The notes beneath the pieces are model-generated. The model was not told where the DNA came from, made no database searches, and saw nothing but the letters and a program-made list of their open reading frames with translations. From positions 1 through 5,950 of the forward strand of contig UQLA01000026.1 of assembly GCA_900541745.1 (NCBI GenBank): a stretch of 5,950 nucleotides of DNA, read 5' to 3'. Shown here piece by piece: positions 1 to 5,950 of this stretch. The DNA comes from an uncultured Collinsella sp. (GTDB taxonomy: Bacteria; Actinomycetota; Coriobacteriia; Coriobacteriales; Coriobacteriaceae). Every line of letters begins with the position of its first letter. Position 1 is the first letter of the stretch. Both the position numbers and the translations under genes were made by a program.

Positions 1-666
1 GCCGTTATCATCCCGCTGATCATCACCGCTGTGCTCTCCTGCGTGACCGAGCCCATGGACTTCCTCTTTGTCTTTGCCGCTCCCGTGCTCTTTGTCGTTC
101 ACTCGGTTCTTTCCGGCATCTTCCTGGTCCTGCTCAAGGTCCTCTCCGTGCCCGCTTCGACTGCAGGCGGCATCATCAACATCGTGGTTTCCAACCTGGT
201 CCTCGGTGTCGATAAGACCAACTGGCCGGTTATGCTGGTGCTCGGAGTCGTCAACGCCGCGCTGTACTTCTTCCTCTTCACCTTCCTCATCAAGAAGCTC
301 AACCTCCACACGCCTGGTCGCGAGGAGGAGTCCGAGCTCGCCGAGTCCGTTGCCGAGGGCGAGGCCGCCGCGTCTGTCGCGGTGAAGCAGGGCGCTGTTG
401 CCGCAGCTCCCGCAGAGGGCGTCGATGCAGGTATTGCCGACCTGGTCGCAGGTCTTGGTGGCAAGGACAACATCGAGGAGCTCGAGAACTGCTTTACGCG
501 TCTTCGCGTGAACGTTAAGAACCCGGACCTCATCAATGAGGACCTCATCAACCACGTGCCCAACAGCGGCATCAACCGCAACGGCAATAATATCCAGATC
601 ATCTTTGGCATGAAGGTCGCCGAGATGCGCGACAAGGTCGAAAACGCAATTGAGAAGGAGCAGTAA
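1..666 (+). CDS. PTS alpha-glucoside-type EIICB permease, C-terminal part (5' end outside window)
   Basis: Sugar permease of the glucose-family phosphotransferase system, which carries its substrate across the membrane and phosphorylates it. The frame is open from base 1, so the gene starts upstream; a GTG at 31 is internal, because hydrophobic EIIC sequence continues before it. Counting from base 1 (221 residues): residues 1-50 are membrane segments with the EIIC-type TEPMDF motif near residue 16; another hydrophobic stretch lies at about 75-97; an Ala/Glu-rich linker spans about 103-143; an EIIB domain spans about 144-221. The EIIB active-site motif ENCFTRLRV places the phosphocysteine at residue 164 (codon 490-492), and NNIQIIFGMKV is the matching C-terminal EIIB motif. 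The protein ends right after EIIB, so no EIIA is fused at this end. The next gene, a GH4 phospho-alpha-glucosidase, points to maltose or a related alpha-glucoside as substrate; that specificity is inferred from context. Confidence 0.9.
   Translation, partial: AVIIPLIITAVLSCVTEPMDFLFVFAAPVLFVVHSVLSGIFLVLLKVLSVPASTAGGIINIVVSNLVLGVDKTNWPVMLVLGVVNAALYFFLFTFLIKKLNLHTPGREEESELAESVAEGEAAASVAVKQGAVAAAPAEGVDAGIADLVAGLGGKDNIEELENCFTRLRVNVKNPDLINEDLINHVPNSGINRNGNNIQIIFGMKVAEMRDKVENAIEKEQ
655..660 (+). promoter_or_regulatory. Ribosome binding site of the GH4 gene
   Basis: AAGGAG lies inside the last codons of the permease gene, 9 bases before the ATG at 670. It supports that start and indicates co-translation from one mRNA, since only three bases separate the TAA stop from the ATG. 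Confidence 0.8.
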
Positions 667-669
667 ACA

Positions 670-2052
670 ATGATCATTACTCTGTGTGGTGGCGGATCCA
701 CCTTTACCCCCGGCATCGTCAAGTCCATCGCCCTGCGCAAGGACGAGCTCGACGTTGACGAGATTCGTCTGTACGACATCAACGAGGAGCGCCAGCGCAA
801 GATCGGCGTGCTCGTGGACTGGATTTTGCACGAGGACCTCGGCTTGGACATCAAGCTCACGGTGACCACCGACAAGAAGACGGCTTTTACCGACGCGAGC
901 TTCGTGTTTGCCCAGATGCGCGTGGGCGGCTACGCTATGCGCGAGCAGGACGAGAAGATTCCGCTGCGTCACGGCTGCGTGGGTCAGGAGACTTGCGGTT
1001 GCGGCGGTCTTGCCTACGGCATGCGCACCATCTTCCCCATGGTCGAGCTGATCGATGACGTTGAGAAGTACGCCAAGAAGGACTACTGGATTCTCAACTA
1101 CTCCAACCCTGCCGCCATCGTTTCCGAGGGCTGCCGCGTGCTGCGTCCCAACGCTCGCATCATCAACATCTGCGACATGCCGATCGCAATCATCGACGTG
1201 GTTTGCGCCGCGCTCGATATCGACAAGAAGGATGTCGAGTACGATTACTTTGGCCTCAACCACTTTGGTTGGTTCACCTCGATCCGCCACAAGGGCGAGG
1301 AGGTGCTCCCGCAGCTGCGCGAGTACATCAAGGAGCACCAGATCCTGCTGCCCGATTCCTACCTCAAGGGCATGGGCTCGCTGATGGCCAAGAAGCCCGA
1401 GGAGGCCACCGACGAGCACCCCGAGCAGAACCGCCACACCAAGGGCAGCTGGTACTACGTCTGGAAGGGCGAGTACGAGATCATGGAGTGCTTCCCGGAG
1501 TACCTGCCCAACACGTATCTGAACTACTACCTGCAGCAGAAGGAGTTCGTCGAGCATTCCAACCCCGAGCGCACCCGTGCTAACGAGGTTGAGGAGACGC
1601 GTGAGAAGAACCTCTTTGATGGTATCGATCACTACGAGAAGACGGGCGAGATCGACGAGAGCACGTTCTATGCGGGTAGCCACGGCGACTGGATTGCCGA
1701 CCTGGCCATCGCTCTGAAGAACGACACCAAGCAGCGTTTCCTGGTCATTTGCGAGAACAAGGGCGCCATCCCCAACATGCCCTACGACGCTATGGTCGAG
1801 CTGCCTGCCTACATTGGCAAGAACGGCCCCGAGGTCATCAGTCGCGACAACATTCCGCTGTTCCAGCAGGGCCTCATGATGCAGCAGCTGAACTCCGAGA
1901 AGCTCATTGTCGAGGCTACGATCGAGGGCTCGTACGAGAAGGCGCTTAAGGCCTTTACGCTCAACAAGACCGTGCCGTCGATGAAGGTCGCCAAGGAGGT
2001 TCTCGACGACATGATCGAGGCCAACAAGGGTTACTGGCCCGAGCTTAAGTAA
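670..2052 (+). CDS. malH: 6-phospho-alpha-glucosidase, glycoside hydrolase family 4
   Basis: Cytoplasmic hydrolase that splits 6-phosphorylated alpha-glucosides such as maltose 6'-phosphate into glucose 6-phosphate and a sugar. GH4 enzymes use NAD+ and a divalent metal (usually Mn2+) in a redox-assisted elimination mechanism. The 460-residue product is close to the usual 440-460. It opens with the dinucleotide-binding strand and glycine loop MIITLCGGGSTFTPG (1-15). GQETCGCGG is at 105-113 and NYSNPAA at 143-149. CDMP at 168-171 is the signature reported for the phospho-alpha-glucosidase subgroup (phospho-beta-glucosidases have CN[VI]P). NHFGW at 197-201 supplies the second metal ligand, His198, alongside Cys168. 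A family-typical EVEETREKNLF segment lies at 306-316. The ATG at 670 is chosen because the Rossmann strand starts immediately and a good ribosome binding site precedes it. Equivalent genes are named malH, glvA or aglB in other bacteria; the symbol is by family, not proven orthology. It sits directly behind the permease that would supply its substrate. Confidence 0.93.
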   Translation: MIITLCGGGSTFTPGIVKSIALRKDELDVDEIRLYDINEERQRKIGVLVDWILHEDLGLDIKLTVTTDKKTAFTDASFVFAQMRVGGYAMREQDEKIPLRHGCVGQETCGCGGLAYGMRTIFPMVELIDDVEKYAKKDYWILNYSNPAAIVSEGCRVLRPNARIINICDMPIAIIDVVCAALDIDKKDVEYDYFGLNHFGWFTSIRHKGEEVLPQLREYIKEHQILLPDSYLKGMGSLMAKKPEEATDEHPEQNRHTKGSWYYVWKGEYEIMECFPEYLPNTYLNYYLQQKEFVEHSNPERTRANEVEETREKNLFDGIDHYEKTGEIDESTFYAGSHGDWIADLAIALKNDTKQRFLVICENKGAIPNMPYDAMVELPAYIGKNGPEVISRDNIPLFQQGLMMQQLNSEKLIVEATIEGSYEKALKAFTLNKTVPSMKVAKEVLDDMIEANKGYWPELK

Positions 2053-2084
2053 AAGCAACAGGGTCGCTGACCGCATACCTGGAG

Positions 2085-2122
2085 CAATGCCCCGTCCACG
2101 TGATTGCGTGGGCGGGGCATTG
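2085..2122 (+). terminator. Intrinsic-terminator-like hairpin after the alpha-glucoside operon
   Basis: The arms 2085-2100 and 2107-2122 pair over 16 bp with a single U-G wobble (T2095 with G2112) around a 6-base loop, TGATTG. The stem is very GC-rich in its centre and lies 32 bases after the GH4 stop, so it most likely ends the operon. The following bases (TCATTTGG) are only weakly T-rich, so classical U-tract release would be poor. It could act with Rho or mainly as a 3' stabilising structure. Confidence 0.75.
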
Positions 2123-2148
2123 TCATTTGGTAACGCGTTTTATCAAAT
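2120..2148 (+). promoter_or_regulatory. Weak candidate promoter for the hydrogenase operon
   Basis: TTGTCA at 2120-2125 resembles a -35 box, and an AT-rich stretch, TATCAAATAT (2141-2150), lies 15-17 bases downstream where a -10 box would be. It is the most AT-rich patch in the gap and sits upstream of all the inverted repeats, which would give a leader of roughly 150 bases. The -10 match is poor and the -35 overlaps the end of the terminator stem, so this is only a guess at where transcription starts. Confidence 0.2.
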
Positions 2149-2161
2149 ATGGCATTTATCT

Positions 2162-2206
2162 GCGGTAATGTTCTATTTCACCGCCGAGGGTGACATTTCA
2201 TACCGC
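2162..2206 (+). repeat. Nested inverted repeat in the leader
   Basis: The outer arms GCGGTAATG (2162-2170) and CATACCGC (2199-2206) pair over 8 bp with one bulged base. Inside them TCACC (2178-2182) and GGTGA (2189-2193) pair perfectly around a GCCGAG loop. Seen directly in the sequence; the two-tier hairpin is compatible with a folded RNA, and the inner repeat alone also looks like a possible protein operator. Confidence 0.4.
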
Positions 2207-2223
2207 CTGCCGAACTGCGTGGA

Positions 2224-2245
2224 GACCTAACAACTTTTTTAGGTC
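2224..2245 (+). repeat. Perfect 7-bp inverted repeat with T-rich loop
   Basis: GACCTAA (2224-2230) and TTAGGTC (2239-2245) are exact reverse complements separated by eight bases, CAACTTTT, whose right half forms a T run continuing into the arm (2235-2240). It is either a short hairpin in the leader RNA or an operator for a dimeric regulator. It is not a terminator in the + direction, because no T run follows the second arm. Confidence 0.4.
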
Positions 2246-2268
2246 AGTGTTGTGCGTGTAGCAATTTC

Positions 2269-2288
2269 GCCCGGCCTCGCCTCCGGGC
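2269..2288 (+). repeat. GC hairpin just upstream of the ribosome binding site
   Basis: GCCCGG (2269-2274) and CCGGGC (2283-2288) pair perfectly around an 8-base loop, CCTCGCCT. The stem ends about 10 bases before the purine-rich ribosome binding site, so it could influence ribosome access. Short GC palindromes arise easily by chance in such DNA, so a function is unproven. Confidence 0.35.
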
Positions 2289-2297
2289 TGCCATGTG

Positions 2298-2304
2298 AGA
2301 GGGG
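2298..2304 (+). promoter_or_regulatory. Ribosome binding site deciding the start at 2310
   Basis: AGAGGGG lies 5 bases before the ATG at 2310. An in-frame GTG at 2295 would place this site inside the coding region and has no comparable purine tract before it, so the ATG at 2310 is preferred. Confidence 0.7.
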
Positions 2305-2309
2305 ATCTT

Positions 2310-4142
2310 ATGGCACGACTGCATGTAATGGAACGCCACCACGCTCAGGCCGTCATGGACGACCTGCACGATGCGCTCGGACGTCGTCTGGCGGTGAGCT
2401 CGCTCGCCCCGTGTCCCGTTGAGTTTACGGCAGCGCTCGTCAACCTGTGCTCCACCCAGAGCTGCGGCAAGTGCACGCCCTGTCGCGTGGGCCTGAGCGC
2501 GCTGAGCGACCTGCTCGCCGATGTGCTCGAGGGCCGCGCCGACGAGTCCACGCTCAATTTGATTGAGCGCACGGCTCGCACCATCTACCTTTCGAGCGAC
2601 TGCGCTATCGGCTACGAGGCCGGCGCCATGGCACTCACGGCCATTCGCGGTTTCCGCGACGATTTTGAGCACCACATCCGCGAGCACTCCTGTGGCTTTG
2701 ACCGCGAGGCCCGCGTCCCGTGCGTCTCGGGCTGCCCGGCGCACGTCGACATTCCCGGTTACATTTCGCTGGTCGAGGCCGGCCGCTATGCCGATGCCGT
2801 CAAGGTCATCCGCAAGAACAACCCGCTGCCGCTCGTTTGCGGCCTGGTGTGCGAGCATCCCTGTGAGATGCATTGCCGTCGCGGCATGGTCGACGATCCC
2901 ATGAACATCCTCGCCCTCAAGCGTTTTGCCGTTGAGCACAGCGACCTCAACGATTACAAGCCCAGCGTGGCCGACAATACCGGCAAGCGCATCGCCGTGA
3001 TTGGCGGCGGCCCGGCCGGCCTTTCCTGCGCCTACTACCTGGCCGTGATGGGCCATAAGGTGACCATCTTTGAGCAGCGCCACCACTTGGGCGGCATGCT
3101 GCGCTATGGCATTCCCAGCTACCGTCTGCCGCGTGAGCGCCTGCAAGCCGAGATCGACTGGATCTTGAGCGCCGGTATCGACGTGGAACTCGACCACTCC
3201 GTCAACGGCGAGGAGCTTGCCCGCCTGCGCGACGAGTTCGATGCCGTCTACCTGGCCATTGGTGCCCACAGCGATAAGAAGCTCGGCCTTCCGGGCGAAG
3301 ATGCGCCCGGCGTGGAGTCGGCCGTCAAGATGCTGCGTGCCATCGGCGACGACGAGCTGCCCGATCTGAGCGGCCAGCGCGTGTGCGTCATCGGCGGCGG
3401 CAATGTGGCCATGGACGTGGCACGCTCTGCCGTGCGCTGCGGTGCCGAAAAGGTGAGCATCGTCTACCGCCGCCGCATCTGCGACATGACGGCCCAGGAC
3501 GCCGAGATTGCCGGTGCCCAGGCTGAGGGTTGCGAGGTTCTGGAGCTCACGGCGCCGCTCGCCATCGAGACGGGCGAGGACGGTCGCGTGAGCGGCCTGC
3601 GCGTGCAGCCGCAGATTATCGGTGAGCCCCGTCGTGGGCGTCCGGCCCCGCGTGCCGCCGCCACGCCCGAGCGCGTCATTCCCTGCGAGCGCGTGTTTGT
3701 GGCCATTGGCCAGGACATCGATTCCAAGCCGTTTGAGGACATGGGCATCGCCTGTAAGTGGGGCTGCGTGGTCACCGATTCGGATGGCGCCGTGCCTAAC
3801 TTCGATGGCCTCTTTAGCGGCGGCGACTGCCAGACCGGTCCCGCCACGGTCATCCGTGCCATCAACGCCGGTCGAGTTGCTTCGGCAAATATCGACCGCT
3901 ACCTGGGCTTTGACCACAAGATTAAGCTCGACGTGGAGCTGCCGACCGTGCAGTTTAAGGGCAAGCACGAGTGCGGCCGCTGCGAGCTGGGCGAGCGCGA
4001 GGCCGGCGAGCGCGTTCACGATTGGAATCTAGTCGAACAGGGTCTCACCGAGCAGGAGGCACGCCAGGAGGCAAGTCGCTGCCTGCGTTGCGATCACTTT
4101 GGCTTTGGCGCGTTCCGCGGAGGGAGGAACCTGGAATGGTAG
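2310..4142 (+). CDS. NuoF-type [4Fe-4S] domain fused to GltD-like NAD(P)H:FAD oxidoreductase (hydrogenase partner subunit)
   Basis: Predicted soluble diaphorase subunit exchanging electrons between NAD(P)H and the hydrogenase encoded next. The product has 610 residues. Residues about 36-115 match only the C-terminal cluster domain of NuoF/HydB: SCGKCTPCRVG gives Cys52, 55 and 58, and SSDCAIG gives Cys98. The FMN/NADH-binding part of NuoF is absent. Residues about 128-207 resemble the GltD/Fer4_20 domain: CVSGCPAHVDIP (Cys138, 142) and CGLVCEHPCEMHC (Cys177, 181, 185, 189). The FAD Rossmann loop VIGGGPAGLSCAYYLA starts near 230, a second Rossmann fold, VIGGGNVAMDVA, for NAD(P)H near 360, and the FAD-closing GGDCQTGPATVIRAI near 504. 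A tail adds CGRC (555-558) and EASRCLRC (587-594). The usual CxxC that opens the first GltD cluster is missing at the N-terminus and resembles this tail. No glutamate synthase large subunit is visible, so a role in glutamate synthesis is not supported here. The gene is coupled to the hydrogenase gene by a 7-base overlap. Confidence 0.88.
   Translation: MARLHVMERHHAQAVMDDLHDALGRRLAVSSLAPCPVEFTAALVNLCSTQSCGKCTPCRVGLSALSDLLADVLEGRADESTLNLIERTARTIYLSSDCAIGYEAGAMALTAIRGFRDDFEHHIREHSCGFDREARVPCVSGCPAHVDIPGYISLVEAGRYADAVKVIRKNNPLPLVCGLVCEHPCEMHCRRGMVDDPMNILALKRFAVEHSDLNDYKPSVADNTGKRIAVIGGGPAGLSCAYYLAVMGHKVTIFEQRHHLGGMLRYGIPSYRLPRERLQAEIDWILSAGIDVELDHSVNGEELARLRDEFDAVYLAIGAHSDKKLGLPGEDAPGVESAVKMLRAIGDDELPDLSGQRVCVIGGGNVAMDVARSAVRCGAEKVSIVYRRRICDMTAQDAEIAGAQAEGCEVLELTAPLAIETGEDGRVSGLRVQPQIIGEPRRGRPAPRAAATPERVIPCERVFVAIGQDIDSKPFEDMGIACKWGCVVTDSDGAVPNFDGLFSGGDCQTGPATVIRAINAGRVASANIDRYLGFDHKIKLDVELPTVQFKGKHECGRCELGEREAGERVHDWNLVEQGLTEQEARQEASRCLRCDHFGFGAFRGGRNLEW
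4121..4127 (+). promoter_or_regulatory. Ribosome binding site of the hydrogenase gene
   Basis: AGGGAGG, inside the end of the upstream gene, lies 8 bases before the ATG at 4136. It is the strongest Shine-Dalgarno sequence in the window and favours this start over the in-frame ATG at 4193, which has only GGAG (4181-4184) 8 bases before it. Confidence 0.75.
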
Positions 4143-5947
4143 AGCCCAACAAAACCACTGTCAGCGACAACACCGAAAGCGGAGCACTCAACATGGTTAA
4201 GCTCACTATCGATAATTGCGAGGTCGTGGTGCCCGAGCGCACCACGATCCTGGACGCAGCCAAGTCCATCGGCATCCAGATTCCCACCCTGTGCTACCTG
4301 CGCGATCTAAACGAGATTGGCGGTTGCCGCGTGTGCGTGGTCGAGGTTGAGGGCTGCGACCAGCTGGTTGCCGCCTGCAACAACTACGTGCTCGACGGCA
4401 TGGTGGTCCACACCAACAGCCCCAAAGCCCGCGAGGCGCGTCGCACCAACGTGCAACTGCTGCTGTCCCAGCACGACTCGCGCTGCACGAGCTGCGTGCG
4501 CAGTGGTAACTGCAACCTGCAGACCATCGCCAACGACCTGGGCATCTTCTATCTGCCGTACGAGCAGCATCTGGCGCGCGAGAGCTGGGACTTCGATTTC
4601 CCCATCATCCGCGATAACGACAAGTGCATTAAATGCATGCGCTGCATCAAGGTGTGCGAGAGCGTGCAGGGCCTAGGGATTTGGGACCTGACCAACCGCG
4701 CCACGCATACCGCCGTGGGTACCCGCGGGCGCGCGCCGATCGGCAAGACCGATTGCGTCGCGTGTGGTCAGTGCATCACGCATTGTCCGACGGGCGCCCT
4801 GCGCGAGCGTGACGATACCGAGACCGTGTTCGATGCTCTCGCCGATCCCGACAAGATCGTGCTGGTGCAGATTGCGCCGGCTGTGCGTAGCGCCTGGGGA
4901 GAGGAACTCGGCATATCTCGCGAGGAGGCCACCGTTGAGCGCTTGGCCTGCGCACTGCGCCGCGTGGGCTTTGGGTACGTGTTCGACACCGATTTCTCGG
5001 CCGATCTCACCATTATGGAGGAGGGCTCCGAGCTGCTCGAGCGCCTGGGTAAGGCCGCCAAGGGCGAGGGCGACAGCCGCAGCTGGCCCATGTTCACGAG
5101 CTGCTGCCCGGGCTGGGTGCGCTTTGTGAAGGCGCGTTACCCCGAGTTTGTCGACAGCCTGTCCACGTCCAAGTCGCCGCAGCAGATGTTCGGCGCCATC
5201 GCCAAGACCTACTACGCCAAGGTGCTGGGCGTGGAGCCCGAGCGTCTGTTTGTGGTGTCCGTGATGCCGTGCACGGCCAAGAAGGCCGAGTGCGCGCTGC
5301 CGAGCATGGTGGGCGAGGACGGCACGCCCGATGTGGACGTTGCGCTGACGGTGCGCGAGATGGTGCGCATGATCCGCGCGAACCACGTGAGCGTGGACAC
5401 GCTGGTTGAGGAGCCACTCGATACGCCGCTAGGCTTTGGCACGGGTGCGGGTGTGATCTTTGGCGCCACGGGCGGCGTGATGGAGGCCGCCGTGCGCTCG
5501 GCCTATTACCTGGTGACGGGCAAGAACCCCGACGCCGACTTCTTTACCGATGTGCGCGGACTTGACGGCTGGAAGGAGGCTGTGGCCGATATCGATGGCA
5601 CCAAGGTGCGCGTCGCCGTGGCACACGGGCTGGGTAACGCCGCCCGCCTGCTCGACGCAATTCGCGACGGCCGCGTGAACTATGACTTCGTCGAGGTCAT
5701 GGCGTGCCCGGGCGGCTGTGTCGGTGGCGGCGGTCAGCCCATCCACGACGGCTGCGAGCTGGCAGCCGAGCGCGGCCAGGTGCTGTGGGGCCTGGATGCC
5801 GCTGCGGACATTCGCTTCTCGCACGAGAATCCCGATGTCCAGGCGTGCTACCGCGAGTTCTTGGGCGAGCCGCTCTCGCCGCTGGCCGAGGAGCTGCTGC
5901 ATACCGACCATCACGCATGGACGATGCCTAACGAGGGGACGTGCTAG
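4136..5947 (+). CDS. hydA: [FeFe] hydrogenase catalytic subunit, CpI-like multi-cluster form
   Basis: Catalyses 2H+ + 2e- <-> H2 in the cytoplasm. The product has 603 residues from the ATG at 4136, or 584 from the ATG at 4193, which is nearer the usual 575-585. The upstream start has the better ribosome binding site and overlaps the previous stop (ATGGTAG). Domains in order: [2Fe-2S] ferredoxin fold with Cys53, 64, 67 and 81; His-Cys3 [4Fe-4S] motif with His113, Cys117, 120 and 126; two [4Fe-4S] motifs, CIKCMRCIKVC (164-174) and CVACGQCITHCP (207-218); then the H domain. All three H-cluster signatures are intact: TSCCPGW (321-327), MPCTAKKAE (377-385) and EVMACPGGCVGGGGQP (520-535), so Cys324, 379, 524 and 528 are the expected ligands. 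Residues matching the CpI proton path are kept: Cys323, Glu296, Glu299 and Ser343. The C-terminus has the usual LLHT-type end plus a short tail ending in Cys. Its partner is the NuoF/GltD fusion. The HydEFG maturases it would need are not in this window. Confidence 0.95.
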   Translation: MVEPNKTTVSDNTESGALNMVKLTIDNCEVVVPERTTILDAAKSIGIQIPTLCYLRDLNEIGGCRVCVVEVEGCDQLVAACNNYVLDGMVVHTNSPKAREARRTNVQLLLSQHDSRCTSCVRSGNCNLQTIANDLGIFYLPYEQHLARESWDFDFPIIRDNDKCIKCMRCIKVCESVQGLGIWDLTNRATHTAVGTRGRAPIGKTDCVACGQCITHCPTGALRERDDTETVFDALADPDKIVLVQIAPAVRSAWGEELGISREEATVERLACALRRVGFGYVFDTDFSADLTIMEEGSELLERLGKAAKGEGDSRSWPMFTSCCPGWVRFVKARYPEFVDSLSTSKSPQQMFGAIAKTYYAKVLGVEPERLFVVSVMPCTAKKAECALPSMVGEDGTPDVDVALTVREMVRMIRANHVSVDTLVEEPLDTPLGFGTGAGVIFGATGGVMEAAVRSAYYLVTGKNPDADFFTDVRGLDGWKEAVADIDGTKVRVAVAHGLGNAARLLDAIRDGRVNYDFVEVMACPGGCVGGGGQPIHDGCELAAERGQVLWGLDAAADIRFSHENPDVQACYREFLGEPLSPLAEELLHTDHHAWTMPNEGTC

Positions 5948-5950
5948 CGA

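Larger units (their letters stand above)
2123..2309 (+). other. Non-coding gap, probable structured leader/control region of the hydrogenase operon
   Basis: I see no credible gene between the terminator hairpin and the ATG at 2310. The base composition is visibly more AT-rich in the first 60 bases than in the flanking genes. Several inverted repeats follow one another: 2162-2206, 2224-2245 and 2269-2288, entered separately. A loose direct repeat, TTTCACCGCC (2176-2185) and TTTCATACCGCC (2196-2207), has its copies 20 bases apart, about two helical turns. Such an arrangement could be a regulator-binding region or a regulatory RNA leader. I recognise no known riboswitch class in it. Confidence 0.45.

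Noticed and set aside
99..875. Minus-strand open frame of about 258 codons across the permease/GH4 junction
   Set aside because: Antisense to two well-supported genes; the Ser/Arg-rich product has no recognisable motif.
2130..2146. Possible FNR or GlnR site (ATCAA half-site; GGTAAC)
   Set aside because: Only one half of either motif is present and the matching half at the required spacing is absent.
2224..2245. Palindrome read as a rho-independent terminator
   Set aside because: The T run lies in the loop and second arm rather than after the stem, and the stem is only 7 bp, so it does not fit a + strand terminator.
2244..4019. Long open frame on the minus strand (about 590 codons)
   Set aside because: It lies antisense to the NuoF/GltD fusion, whose motifs and cofactor sites are clear. 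The antisense product is Ala/His/Gly-rich with no recognisable domain, as expected from the mirror of high-GC codon bias.
2310..4142. Naming the gene gltD (glutamate synthase small subunit)
   Set aside because: The GltD fold is present, but the fused NuoF cluster domain, the Cys-rich tail, coupling to a hydrogenase and lack of gltB argue against a direct glutamate synthase role.
4673..5386. Minus-strand open frame of about 237 codons inside the hydrogenase gene
   Set aside because: Antisense to conserved hydrogenase sequence, low-complexity His/Ala/Arg composition, no domain; a shadow of codon bias.
1..5950. CRISPR arrays, insertion sequences, tRNA or rRNA genes
   Set aside because: No regularly spaced repeats, transposase motifs or RNA gene signatures were seen; coding density is high and the only gap is 2053-2309.

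Overview
The window is GC-rich, bacterial, and coded entirely on the + strand. It holds two functional blocks separated by about 257 bases of non-coding DNA. High GC, Shine-Dalgarno-led tightly packed genes, a phosphotransferase (PTS) sugar system and an [FeFe] hydrogenase fused into a fermentative redox module suggest an anaerobic gut actinobacterium of the Coriobacteriia, with Collinsella as the best guess. That assignment is inference from gene content and style; no marker gene is present.

Block 1 (1-2052) is the end of an alpha-glucoside utilisation operon. It contains the C-terminal part of a PTS permease (last EIIC membrane segments, an Ala/Glu-rich linker and a complete EIIB domain with its phosphocysteine). 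Three bases later comes an intact GH4 6-phospho-alpha-glucosidase carrying the CDMP signature. The permease would import and phosphorylate a maltose-like disaccharide, and the hydrolase would split it into glucose 6-phosphate and glucose. A 16-bp hairpin at 2085-2122 closes the block.

The gap (2123-2309) contains no gene I can support. It does contain several inverted repeats that look like a structured leader or operator region for the next operon, ending in a clear ribosome binding site.

Block 2 (2310-5947) is a two-gene, translationally coupled redox operon. The first gene encodes an unusual fusion: the C-terminal [4Fe-4S] domain of NuoF without its FMN/NADH domain, followed by a GltD-like FAD/NAD(P)H oxidoreductase and a C-terminal CxxC...CxxC tail. 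The second, overlapping by 7 bases, encodes a complete CpI-like [FeFe] hydrogenase with four accessory Fe-S cluster motifs and an intact H-cluster and proton path. Together they look like a soluble NAD(P)H-linked hydrogenase of the type classed as glutamate-synthase-linked (group A2) [FeFe] hydrogenases. The likely role is to dispose of electrons from sugar fermentation as H2, or the reverse.

The most interesting points are the missing NuoF flavin domain, the apparent relocation of half a GltD cluster motif from the N-terminus to the C-terminus, and the structured leader in front of the hydrogenase operon.
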